19,028 bases of DNA from Desulfobacteraceae bacterium UBA2230. Lineage in GTDB: Bacteria; Desulfobacterota; Desulfobacteria; Desulfobacterales; Desulfosarcinaceae. Where the stretch lies: positions 1,710 to 20,737 of the forward strand of contig DDYQ01000131.1 of NCBI GenBank assembly GCA_002348005.1, read 5' to 3'. The translations under genes were made by a program, and so were the position numbers. Positions 7,296 through 15,161 of the stretch are shown one piece after another (position 1 is the stretch's first letter; every line of letters starts with the position of its first letter). Under the pieces are notes generated by a model. It had not been told where the DNA came from, did not search any database, and was given only the letters and a program-made list of their open reading frames with translations.

Positions 7296-8336
7296 ATGAG
7301 TGAGCGCTTGAAATTATGGATGCATATAGCATTACTTTTACTCGTCTTCTCCGGTCTGATACTTTTTCCCGCCCTTGCACCGACCGGCTACTGCGCTGAA
7401 TACAAGTGGAAAATCAGCCAGGGCATCGCGGAAGATCACCCCGCCGCAGCCCGTTGCAAACAGTTCGCAGAATTGGTGAAAGAAAAATCGGCTGGCCAGA
7501 TCAAAATCGACTACTTCCCATCAGGCGCGTTGGGCGACTGGATGGAACAGATCGAGGCCAATCGAATGGGAACGCTTGAATTCGGCCTCAATGCCGGCTC
7601 GACCTCCTATGATCCGCGAACCAACTTGATGTTCATGCCCTATCTTTTTGCAACCTGGGATGAGGCGCGGACTGCAATCGGGACCCAGGGATGGTTGACC
7701 CCGATCTTCGACGAATTGTATTCCCAAATCGGTCTGAAAGTTCTGGGGATTTACTTAAATGCCTGGGACGGGATGGCGTATACCAAAAAGGTCCAGAAAG
7801 TTGCCAAGACACCGGCGGACTACAAGGGAATCAAGATGCGTGTGCCGCCCATACGGATATTCGAAGTCTATATTCCCACGCTGGGCTTCATTTCTACGCC
7901 CATAGCATATTCAGAAACCTTTACGGCGCTTCAGACCGGCATTGTCGACGCCCGCTCGGCCTGCCCGGCCGTCGAAGCGTATGTGATGCGCGATGCACTG
8001 TCCCACTGGGTGGCGACGCGCGACTGCTTTGAATACTGGTTCCTGACCGTCAATGCCAAATTGTGGGCCTCACTTTCACCTCAAGATCAGGCTATTCTCA
8101 CAGAAGCCGCAGACAAAGTGATGGGCGACCAGGCGTTGGCCGCCGAAAAAGATGAAAATGAATTCAAGCAGAAACTGGTCGATGCCGGCGTAAAAGTCTA
8201 TGAGGTCGACCAGAAGGAATGGGAGCAATCGGCCAAGGTCGTCAGGGCTCAGGCCTGGCCGAAAATCAAAGATGAACTTCTCGGATCTGTTTTGATGGAA
8301 AAAGTCCAGGTGCACGCCACGAAGATTCCGGAATAA
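7296..8336 (+). CDS. dctP: TRAP transporter substrate-binding protein (DctP family)
   Basis: A 346-residue periplasmic binding protein. It begins with a Sec signal peptide of about 33 residues (cleavage near YCA/EY); no lipobox is seen. The mature part has the DctP fold markers: FPSGALGDWMEQIEANRMG near the N-terminus, GIKMRVPP with Arg182 (the arginine that normally grips the substrate carboxylate), and ETFTALQTGIVDA (207-219). The residues after this motif depart from the common VDGQENP form, suggesting a non-standard carboxylate ligand. ATG 7296 has an excellent ribosome site (AAAGGAGG, 7283-7290). It precedes the two membrane subunits, but a hairpin separates it from dctQ, as expected for a protein needed in excess over its permease. 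Confidence 0.93.
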   Translation: MSERLKLWMHIALLLLVFSGLILFPALAPTGYCAEYKWKISQGIAEDHPAAARCKQFAELVKEKSAGQIKIDYFPSGALGDWMEQIEANRMGTLEFGLNAGSTSYDPRTNLMFMPYLFATWDEARTAIGTQGWLTPIFDELYSQIGLKVLGIYLNAWDGMAYTKKVQKVAKTPADYKGIKMRVPPIRIFEVYIPTLGFISTPIAYSETFTALQTGIVDARSACPAVEAYVMRDALSHWVATRDCFEYWFLTVNAKLWASLSPQDQAILTEAADKVMGDQALAAEKDENEFKQKLVDAGVKVYEVDQKEWEQSAKVVRAQAWPKIKDELLGSVLMEKVQVHATKIPE

Positions 8337-8385
8337 GTGTTTCCCCTCGCCGATTCACTCCACTGGTTCCGCTGTCGCCCTAATC

Positions 8386-8411
8386 CAGGAGGGACAATCA
8401 CGTCCCTCCTG
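8386..8411 (+). other. perfect intercistronic hairpin between dctP and dctQ
   Basis: CAGGAGGGAC (8386-8395) and GTCCCTCCTG (8402-8411) pair perfectly over 10 bp with a six-base loop. The sequence after it is CAAAAAAGG, not a T tract, so it is unlikely to be a full intrinsic terminator. It lies 50 bases after the dctP stop and 20 before the dctQ ATG. By analogy with other binding-protein operons, it probably stabilises the dctP message or partly limits read-through. Confidence 0.7.
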
Positions 8412-8431
8412 CAAAAAAGGCAGGAGACGCG

Positions 8432-8968
8432 ATGATACGGATCAAAATGAAGGCGTTCTTTTCCTTCGCCGACCGCATAACCGAAAACAGCTTCAACGTC
8501 ATCATTGTTGTGGGCGGCGCGTTTGTTGTCCTGACCGTCGTTCTGCAGGTGATTCTTCGCTATATATTCAAAGTTCCCCTCTTCGGTCTGGAGGAGCTTT
8601 CCAGATTGATCGCTGTATGGATGTATTTCATTGGGGCGGTATTCGGCACCAAATATGATGCGCACGTTCAGGGGGATGTGGCTGAGAGACTGTTTGGTAC
8701 GGCTCGCGCCAAAGCGGTCGTCAAAACGATAGCCTGGATATTAAGCCTGCTGGTCTGCATCCTGTTTCTCTATCACGCCGGAAAATACAGCTTTTGGCTC
8801 TTTAACACCGGCGAAAGGACAACAGGTCTGTGGTGGCCGCGAATATATAGTGTCGCAAGCATGTTTTTCGGTGCCCTTTTCATGACTTTTTACAGCATCG
8901 CCAATGTGATCAAATTCGCCGGCAAAATCCCCGCTCGACTCTCACATCCTATCGGAGGTGCCCCATGA
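8432..8968 (+). CDS. dctQ: TRAP transporter small permease subunit (DctQ family)
   Basis: A 178-residue inner-membrane protein with four hydrophobic segments (about 20-45, 60-75, 95-115 and 135-160), the DctQ layout. RYIFKVPLFGLEELSRLIAV matches the conserved loop of the family, where the R-Y-x-F...G...E-E pattern is typical. It forms the membrane complex with DctM. AGGAG (8422-8426) lies five bases before ATG 8432. The stop codon overlaps the dctM start as ATGA (8965-8968), so the two are translationally coupled. Confidence 0.9.
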   Translation: MIRIKMKAFFSFADRITENSFNVIIVVGGAFVVLTVVLQVILRYIFKVPLFGLEELSRLIAVWMYFIGAVFGTKYDAHVQGDVAERLFGTARAKAVVKTIAWILSLLVCILFLYHAGKYSFWLFNTGERTTGLWWPRIYSVASMFFGALFMTFYSIANVIKFAGKIPARLSHPIGGAP

Positions 8969-10266
8969 CCGTGGTCATCCTCGTCATGATCCTGGTCGTC
9001 ATCATTATGCTCCTGGGTGTACCCGTGGGCTTTGCGTTCGGACTGGGGGGGTTTGCGATTTTATTCATCACCGGAATCGACCCCCGATTCGCCATTCCGG
9101 CAGCTTTTCGCAATCTGGAATCCTACACGCTGCTGGCGCTGCCCCTTTTTATCATGGCGGGCGGTTTGATGCGCGATGCGGATATCTCACGCAGGCTGAT
9201 CGCCTTCACCTTATCGTTTTTGGGGCGCATCAAGGGTGGGCTGGGAATGGTCTGCGTGGTCAGCTGCACCATCTTTGGGGCCATATCAGGATCGGCCTCG
9301 GCGGCCATTGCGGCAATTGGCTCCGTTCTCATCCCGGAGATGGTCAAGCAGGGTTACCCGCGCGGTTATTCCACCGGTCTGGTCGCCGCCTCTTCCATGC
9401 TGGCATTGCTCATCCCACCCAGCATTCCCATGATCGTGTTCGCCATGACCGCTCAGATCTCGATCCTGGCGGCCTTCCTGAGTACCCTCATTCCGGGTTT
9501 GCTGATGATGACGGTGTACTGCATCATCAATCTGGTCGTGACCCGTAAAATGGCCACGGTAAAGGTCGCAGAACCTCTGGGCATGCGGCAGACCTTCGGC
9601 GAAGTGGGCCGTTCGGCGAGGCACGCCGGGTGGGCCATTTTCATGCCCTTTTTGGTTCTGGGGGGCATTTACGGCGGCATATTCACGCCCACCGAAGCCG
9701 CAGGCATGTCCGCCATATATGCCGTCATTGTCGGTCTCGCCGTTTATCGCACCATGACGCTCAAAAAGATGGCCCTCAACATCAAGAATTCAATGATCAC
9801 ATCGGGCATTGTGATGATACTGCTTTTTTTCATCCTGATGGTCAGCCGAATCATGGTCACCCACCAGGTCCCCCAGCAGTTGACGGCGTTCATCTTTGGT
9901 TTCACCACCAACAAATGGATCGTGCTGCTGATGCTCAATGTGATCCTGATATTGATGGGAATGCTGGTGGATGACATCTCGGGCAATATTCTCTCCGCCG
10001 CAATTCTCTTACCAATCGCTCAATCAGTGGGTATCGATCCCATTCATTTTGCCGCCATTTCGGTCACCAATTTATCTCTGGGCAATATCACACCGCCTTG
10101 TGCCCCCATGCTGTACCTGGCCGGTCTGATCGGGGGCAATCTGCCCTTGAACGAGTATGCCAAACCAGCCGCCGTTTTCATGCTCCTGGGGGCTGTGCCG
10201 GTGATCCTGGCGGTAACCTATGTGCCTGCATTCGCACTTGTGCTGGTCAAGCTGTTTTTACAGTAG
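8965..10266 (+). CDS. dctM: TRAP transporter large permease subunit (DctM family)
   Basis: A 433-residue inner-membrane protein with about a dozen hydrophobic segments, standard length for DctM. Characteristic motifs include LALPLFIMAGGLM (about 53-65), GAISGSASAAIAAIGS, LLIPPSIPMIVF (about 150-161), FTPTEAAG and NITPPCAPMLYLAG near the C-terminus. It provides the sodium-driven transport path for the carboxylate captured by DctP. A ribosome site (GGAGGTG, 8954-8960) sits inside the end of dctQ, and the genes overlap by four bases. The downstream gene begins about 50 bases later, so the CoA enzymes probably share the transcript. Confidence 0.95.
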   Translation: MTVVILVMILVVIIMLLGVPVGFAFGLGGFAILFITGIDPRFAIPAAFRNLESYTLLALPLFIMAGGLMRDADISRRLIAFTLSFLGRIKGGLGMVCVVSCTIFGAISGSASAAIAAIGSVLIPEMVKQGYPRGYSTGLVAASSMLALLIPPSIPMIVFAMTAQISILAAFLSTLIPGLLMMTVYCIINLVVTRKMATVKVAEPLGMRQTFGEVGRSARHAGWAIFMPFLVLGGIYGGIFTPTEAAGMSAIYAVIVGLAVYRTMTLKKMALNIKNSMITSGIVMILLFFILMVSRIMVTHQVPQQLTAFIFGFTTNKWIVLLMLNVILILMGMLVDDISGNILSAAILLPIAQSVGIDPIHFAAISVTNLSLGNITPPCAPMLYLAGLIGGNLPLNEYAKPAAVFMLLGAVPVILAVTYVPAFALVLVKLFLQ

Positions 10267-10314
10267 TCATATTAAATGCCGCAACAGCGTCATTGAATGA
10301 AAGGGGGTTGCACA

Positions 10315-11091
10315 TTGGGAGACAAGGCCGTTCTCTTTACAGTAGAAGAAGGCGTGGGGATCGTAACGCTCAATCGACCCGAAAGACTCAATGCCATCAA
10401 TCGCGATCTTCTGCGAGGTTTGATCGAGGTGCTGGCTACAGCCCGGGACGATTCATCCATCGTGTCCGTCATCCTCACCGGTGCCGGCCGCGCTTTCTGC
10501 GCCGGTGAAGATCTCAAAGAAACCGCCCAGGGGAAAAGTGCGAGCCAGTGGGCCTTGGAGATTGATGCCTTGCAGAACGTGCAGAGAGTCATTCTCGGGT
10601 TGGGCAAGCCGCTGATCGCAGCCATCCGTGGATACGCGCTTGGCGGAGGACTTGAGTTCGCGCTGAGCTGCGACATACGGATCGCCGGGAAAAGCGCCGT
10701 CATGGGATTCCCCGAAACGGGTGTGGGGCTGACGGTCACGACCGCCGGAACCAAACTGATTACCCAGATCGTAGGGCTGGGCAGAGCCAAAGAGCTCATA
10801 TTCTCCGGTGATTTTATCGATGCCGAACGCGCCCTGAAGATCGGCCTGGTCAATACGGTAGTCGACGACTCCGAGCTGATGGCTTCCGCCTTCGCTTTTT
10901 CCCGCAAACTGAATCAGCGCTCCCCGTTGGCTTTAAAGCTTTCACGAATCGCCATCGATCAGGGAATGCACTCCAGCTTCGAACAAATTTTGGAGCTGGA
11001 AGGCAGTCACTTGCTGGCCTGCGTCAATTCCCATGAACAACAGCGGCTCGTGGACCAAAAATTGTCGCAGATGAAAGAAAAGCGCGGATAG
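10315..11091 (+). CDS. enoyl-CoA hydratase/isomerase (crotonase family)
   Basis: A cytoplasmic crotonase-fold enzyme of 258 residues, starting at TTG 10315, six bases after AAAGGGGGT (10300-10308). The alternative ATG 10297 adds six residues and lacks a ribosome site. Oxyanion-hole motifs FCAGEDLKE and ALGGGLEFA are present. Both glutamates needed for hydration are conserved: Glu in GGGLE (about 114) and Glu in GFPE (about 134). That favours syn-hydration of a 2-enoyl-CoA over pure isomerase activity. The segment after GFPE departs from the common GAGGTQRL, so the acyl pocket is probably atypical. In context a methylglutaconyl- or branched-enoyl-CoA substrate is plausible, but unproven. Confidence 0.92.
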   Translation: MGDKAVLFTVEEGVGIVTLNRPERLNAINRDLLRGLIEVLATARDDSSIVSVILTGAGRAFCAGEDLKETAQGKSASQWALEIDALQNVQRVILGLGKPLIAAIRGYALGGGLEFALSCDIRIAGKSAVMGFPETGVGLTVTTAGTKLITQIVGLGRAKELIFSGDFIDAERALKIGLVNTVVDDSELMASAFAFSRKLNQRSPLALKLSRIAIDQGMHSSFEQILELEGSHLLACVNSHEQQRLVDQKLSQMKEKRG

Positions 11092-11144
11092 TTCCATTCA
11101 AGCGTTCCTGCGTTAACAAACGAGACGTATCGGAAGGTGAAATC

Positions 11145-12758
11145 ATGCTGCTGGGGAAAACATACGAAGAACTTTGCAAAAACTTCACATGGCGCATTCC
11201 TCCAGTTTATAATATCGGGGTGGATATCTGTGACAAGTGGGCCGCAGACGCCAATCGCCTGGCGCTGATTTACTTGGATCCAGACGAAAAAGAGCAAAGA
11301 TATACCTTCGCGGCACTCAAAAATTATTCTAATCAGCTTGCCAATGCGCTGCAGGCACATGGCATCCGAAGATCCGACCGCGTGGGCATCTTCCTGCCGC
11401 AGTGCCCCGAGACGCTGATCAGCCACATAGCGGTCTATAAACTGGGCGCCGTCGCTTTGCCGCTGTTAACGCTCTTCGGACCGGTGGCAGTAGAGTTCCG
11501 CCTCCAGGATAGTGAAGCCACGGCGGTGATCACCAATTCGGAAAATCTGCCCAAACTTCTTGAAATCCGGTCCCGGCTGCCCAGCCTCAAAACGATTATG
11601 GTGATCGACGGTCAACCCGAAAAAGACACACTCGATTTCTGGGGGTGCATCAGGTCCGGTAGTTCGGTTTTTTCGCCGGTCGACACCCGGCCTGACGACC
11701 CGGCGCTCATCATCTATACTTCCGGCACTACGGGTCAGCCCAAGGGGACGCTGCATGCCCACCGCCTGCTGTTGGGCATTCTGCCAGGATTCGAATATTA
11801 TCATAACCTTTTCCCACAGCCCGGCGATTTGATGTACACGCCTTTAGACTGGGCTTACATCGGCGGAAGCTATGATGCCCTGTTTCCAACATTACACCAT
11901 GGCGTTCCCGTGCTGGCCTTCAGACCACCCAAATTCGATCCGGAAAAAGCATTTCACATCATGGCCAAATACGGTGTTCGTAACTTGATGGTCGTACCGA
12001 CCGTTTTGAGAATCATGATGAATGCGGTCCGGGATGCGCAAAACCGGTTTGATCTCCATTTAAGATCCGTGACGGCTGGAGGAGAGACGCTCGGCGAAGA
12101 ATTGTACGACTGGAGTAAAACGGTCCTGAAGGTGGAACTGAATGAACAGTACGGGCAGACCGAGTGTGATCTCGTGATCGGATTCTGTGCTCAGGTGATG
12201 CCCATAAAACGGGGCGCTATCGGCAAGCCCGTTCCGGGGCATCAGGTCGATATAATCGATGCCGAAGGCCAACCGTTGCCCGTCGGCGAATTGGGAGAGA
12301 TTGCAGTTAAACGGCCGGATCCGGTAATGTTTCTGGAATATTGGAAGAACCCCCAGGCCACACGTGCCAAATATACGGGAGACTGGATGAGAACCGGCGA
12401 TTTCGGCCGAAAGGATGAACAGGGTCATTTCTGGTTCACCGGCCGCAGGGATGACTTGATTGAAAGTGGTGGTTATCGCATCGGCCCCGGAGAGATCGAG
12501 GAGTGCCTGATGATGCACCAAGCGATCGACCTGGTATGTGTGTTGGGTGTTCCGGACAAGATGAGGGGACAGATCATCAAAGCTTTTATCGTTCCGCGCA
12601 AGGGTATTGAGCCCAGTGAGGCACTGGAGCAAAGCATCAGGGAGTATGTGAAAGGCAGACTCGAGGCGCACGCGTATCCGAGGGTCATTCAATTCCTCAA
12701 GGATATGCCGATGACAAAAACCGGAAAGATTCTAAAGAATCAACTGAGAACAATGTAG
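11145..12758 (+). CDS. AMP-forming acyl-CoA synthetase (medium-chain/ACSM-like)
   Basis: A 537-residue cytoplasmic ligase that would activate the imported carboxylate: acid + ATP + CoA to acyl-CoA + AMP + PPi. ANL-superfamily motifs occur in order: P-loop YTSGTTGQPKG (191-201), AGGE (311-314), YGQTE (336-340), TGD with Asp419, GRRDDLIESGGYRIGPGEIE (433-452, hinge and CoA side), and TKTGK with the catalytic Lys528. All are intact. The overall pattern resembles medium-chain/ACSM-type and related acyl-CoA ligases rather than acetyl-CoA synthetase. GGAAGGTG lies just upstream of ATG 11145. Its place between the TRAP importer and CoA-ester enzymes supports the import-then-activate logic. Confidence 0.93.
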   Translation: MLLGKTYEELCKNFTWRIPPVYNIGVDICDKWAADANRLALIYLDPDEKEQRYTFAALKNYSNQLANALQAHGIRRSDRVGIFLPQCPETLISHIAVYKLGAVALPLLTLFGPVAVEFRLQDSEATAVITNSENLPKLLEIRSRLPSLKTIMVIDGQPEKDTLDFWGCIRSGSSVFSPVDTRPDDPALIIYTSGTTGQPKGTLHAHRLLLGILPGFEYYHNLFPQPGDLMYTPLDWAYIGGSYDALFPTLHHGVPVLAFRPPKFDPEKAFHIMAKYGVRNLMVVPTVLRIMMNAVRDAQNRFDLHLRSVTAGGETLGEELYDWSKTVLKVELNEQYGQTECDLVIGFCAQVMPIKRGAIGKPVPGHQVDIIDAEGQPLPVGELGEIAVKRPDPVMFLEYWKNPQATRAKYTGDWMRTGDFGRKDEQGHFWFTGRRDDLIESGGYRIGPGEIEECLMMHQAIDLVCVLGVPDKMRGQIIKAFIVPRKGIEPSEALEQSIREYVKGRLEAHAYPRVIQFLKDMPMTKTGKILKNQLRTM

Positions 12759-12793
12759 TCTTCTCAGCAATTCGTTTCACAGGAGTGTTTTGC

Positions 12794-14410
12794 ATGCCTG
12801 AGAGCAGCCCGGAATCAGATTGTGAGCATAACCGCCTGCACTGGATCGACGAAGAAGAACGTTTGTATACGGTGTGGGGCCGGGCGCAAAATCCCGGCGG
12901 TCAGAAGCAGCTTGAGAAATTAAGCCGCCAGGGCAAGAAACCCGTCAGGGAATTGATTCGTATGCTGATAGACCCGGGCACGCGTTTCTGGGAACTGAGT
13001 CGCGCGGCCGGCTTTGGCCTCAATTACGACGGCACGCCGGATGTCCCGGGCGCAGGATTGGTTACGGGCATCGGCAAAGTGCACGGCAATTGGGTCATGG
13101 TGATCGCCAACGACAGCCGGGTCAAAGCCGGTGCCTACTATCCGATTAGTTGTAAAAAGCATCTGCGGGCACAGGATATTGCCGATCAATGCGGCCTCCC
13201 CTGCATTTACATCGGTGACTCGGCCGGCGGATTCCTTCCCATGCAGGACCGGGTATTTCCGGGCCGCGGTCAATTCGGTCGTTTCTTTTTCAACATGTGC
13301 CGCATGTCAGCTAAAGGCCTGAAGCAATATACCCTCAGCACCGGCGGCAATACGGCCGGCGGCGCATATACGGTTTATCTTGCCTGTCAGTCCATCATGA
13401 TCGACAAGCTGTCCTATTCTTTTCTCGGCGGACCACCCATGGTCAAATCGGCCATCGGTGAAGAGGTCACCATGGAGGATTTGGGCGGGGCACGAGTACA
13501 TACGGGCATTTCAGGAGGGGCGGATCATTTTGTCTCCACTCAAAAAGAGGGTGTCGCCAAATTGAGGGAGCTGCTCTCTTTCGACCCACCGCAAACGATT
13601 TATATCCAGCGGCGTGCGCCCGAAGACCCCGCCTGTTCTCAAATGCGATTGTATGACCTTCTGCCCAAAGATCCGTACAGAAGCATCGATGTGCGTAAAA
13701 TCATCGCCTGCATTGCCGATGGAAGCCGCTTCTGTGAGTACAAGCGCAACTACAGCCCTGGTCGAGGCGATAACATTGTGTGCGGCACCATGCACTTGAA
13801 AGGCATACCGGTAGGTCTTGTGGCCGCCAACAATATCGGCGTTATCTTCACGGAAGCGGCGAAGAAAGCCACCGAATGGGTCATTCGGTGCTGTTCGCAA
13901 AAGATCCCCATCCTTTATGTCCAGAACTCTCCGGGGTACATGGTGGGTACCGAGGAGGAATACGCCGGCATCGGCAAATATGGATCCGATATGGTTCGGG
14001 TGGCTGCCTGCAGTCGCGTCCCCAAAATACAATGGGTCATCGGGCCGGATCACGGTGCCGCCAATTACGGGATGTGTGGCCGGGCGTATGATCCGCACTT
14101 CATATTCAACACCATGCGCGGCCGCACTTCGGTCATGTCCGGCCGCACCGCAGGACACATTCTAACTTCCCTGGAAAGAGCCAACGCAGCCCGGAGCGGC
14201 ACCTCTAAAAGCGAGGCCGACTTCGAAGCATTCGAACAGATGATGATAGACAAGTATTCTAAAGAAGCGCATCCATTGTACACGGAAGCTCGATTATACC
14301 ACGACGGCACTCTGCCTTTGAAAGACTGCCGGGACACTTTGGCTACTGCATTTGAAGTCTCCCTGTTGAAGCCGGTTGAGACGTCAAACTTCGGCAACTT
14401 CAAATTTTGA
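12794..14410 (+). CDS. acyl-CoA carboxylase carboxyltransferase subunit (MCC/GCC beta-type)
   Basis: A 538-residue cytoplasmic protein with the two crotonase-like halves of a biotin-dependent carboxyltransferase. The N half has GGNTAGGAYTVYLA (about 184-197) and FLGGPPMVKSAIGEEV, followed by EDLGGARVH. The C half has QNSPGYMVGTEEEYAGIGKYG and GAANYGMCGRAYDP (about 421-434). GA-NYGMCGRAYDP is typical of methylcrotonyl- and geranyl-CoA carboxylase beta subunits rather than propionyl-CoA carboxylase. Start ATG 12794 follows AGGAG (12781-12785). No biotin carboxylase or carrier gene is in the window, so it needs partners from elsewhere, or works as a decarboxylase subunit. Glutaconyl-CoA decarboxylase alpha is less likely on length and N-terminus. 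Confidence 0.9.
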   Translation: MPESSPESDCEHNRLHWIDEEERLYTVWGRAQNPGGQKQLEKLSRQGKKPVRELIRMLIDPGTRFWELSRAAGFGLNYDGTPDVPGAGLVTGIGKVHGNWVMVIANDSRVKAGAYYPISCKKHLRAQDIADQCGLPCIYIGDSAGGFLPMQDRVFPGRGQFGRFFFNMCRMSAKGLKQYTLSTGGNTAGGAYTVYLACQSIMIDKLSYSFLGGPPMVKSAIGEEVTMEDLGGARVHTGISGGADHFVSTQKEGVAKLRELLSFDPPQTIYIQRRAPEDPACSQMRLYDLLPKDPYRSIDVRKIIACIADGSRFCEYKRNYSPGRGDNIVCGTMHLKGIPVGLVAANNIGVIFTEAAKKATEWVIRCCSQKIPILYVQNSPGYMVGTEEEYAGIGKYGSDMVRVAACSRVPKIQWVIGPDHGAANYGMCGRAYDPHFIFNTMRGRTSVMSGRTAGHILTSLERANAARSGTSKSEADFEAFEQMMIDKYSKEAHPLYTEARLYHDGTLPLKDCRDTLATAFEVSLLKPVETSNFGNFKF

Positions 14411-14440
14411 CGGCACCGTAAAAGTATGTTTACTGCCGTC
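14409..14440 (+). other. hairpin overlapping the carboxyltransferase stop codon
   Basis: GACGGCA (14409-14415) pairs with TGCCGTC (14434-14440), and GTAAA (14418-14422) with TTTAC (14429-14433). That gives 12 pairs with a two-base bulge (CC) and a six-base loop. The stem starts within the TGA stop. No T tract follows. It may protect the message 3' end, attenuate read-through to maoC, or mark a processing site. Confidence 0.55.
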
Positions 14441-14563
14441 CTGCAATGCCGAAAATATGCAAGCTGAAGTCAAATAAGAAACGCTGTCGATCGATGCTAA
14501 GAATCGAACCGATCCTGCGCTCCGGTTTTCGCGTTCAGATCCCATCTCTCAAAGGACCCAAAA

Positions 14564-14992
14564 ATGAAAATTGAAGAAGGTAAAACATACGAAAATCTTG
14601 CAGTAGGGGATGAAGCAAATTTCAGCAAAACGATTTCAGAATTTGACATCTATCAATTCAGCGGAATAACCGGTGACTTCAACCCTGTCCACGTGAACGA
14701 AGTCTATGCCCGGACGACCCGGTTCAAGCGGCGTATCGCGCACGGTCCGCTCACATTAAGCCTCATCGCGCCCGTATTGGGGACCAAACTGCCGGGAACC
14801 GGAACCATTGCTCTCGAACTTTCCTGCAGATTCAAGGCACCTGTTTACATCGGGGACACCATAACGGCCAATGCTCAGGTCAGTGAGAAATTGGAAGCAA
14901 AAAAATGGGTGCGGATGACGTTGATCTGGACCAATCAAAACCATGAAACCGTTGCCGAAGGAACGGCTTTGGTCATCCCCCCTTCTGCTTAG
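14564..14992 (+). CDS. MaoC-like (R)-specific enoyl-CoA hydratase
   Basis: A 142-residue single hot-dog-fold protein, the usual length for short MaoC/PhaJ-type hydratases. The hydratase-2 motif is complete: FSGITGDFNPVHVNEVYA with catalytic Asp38 and His43 and the helper Asn40, followed by AHGPLTLSLIAP (59-70). It would hydrate a trans-2-enoyl-CoA to the (R)-3-hydroxyacyl-CoA, or dehydrate in reverse. ATG 14564 follows AAAGGA, about nine bases upstream. It lies 153 bases after the carboxyltransferase, on the same strand and beyond a hairpin, so it may be an operon member at lower level or have its own promoter (none recognised). Having both a crotonase and a MaoC gives the pathway two hydratases of opposite stereochemistry. 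Confidence 0.92.
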   Translation: MKIEEGKTYENLAVGDEANFSKTISEFDIYQFSGITGDFNPVHVNEVYARTTRFKRRIAHGPLTLSLIAPVLGTKLPGTGTIALELSCRFKAPVYIGDTITANAQVSEKLEAKKWVRMTLIWTNQNHETVAEGTALVIPPSA

Positions 14993-15013
14993 CCATTATA
15001 CGCGCGCGCTGTC

Positions 15014-15040
15014 CGGAATCGGCCCTGGCTTCCGCTTTTT
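15014..15040 (+). terminator. candidate intrinsic terminator after the MaoC gene
   Basis: CGGAA (15014-15018) and TTCCG (15030-15034) form a short stem with an 11-base loop, followed by CTTTTT (15035-15040). It starts 21 bases after the MaoC stop. The stem is only five pairs, so efficiency may be low. Confidence 0.4.
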
Positions 15041-15068
15041 CCACGCGGACGCTCGGGCGCGATGCATA

Positions 15069-15080
15069 ACCACCGGTGGT
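15069..15080. repeat. 12-bp perfect palindrome in the convergent gap
   Basis: ACCACCGGTGGT reads the same on both strands. It lies in the 169-base gap between the converging MaoC and amidase genes. It could be a protein-binding site or chance; no promoter is next to it. Confidence 0.35.
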
Positions 15081-15161
15081 GTCCGATATCGACTCCTCCG
15101 AGCACGTTGGCGTGTGTTGATGGTTCGAGGCCAGCAGCTTTTTCGTGATTGACACCGCAGA

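Noticed and set aside
12060..12692. Minus-strand open frame inside the acyl-CoA ligase gene
   Set aside because: Entirely antisense to conserved ligase motifs with no domain or ribosome site of its own.
13511..14158. Minus-strand open frame inside the carboxyltransferase gene
   Set aside because: Antisense shadow of conserved carboxyltransferase sequence; no recognisable features.
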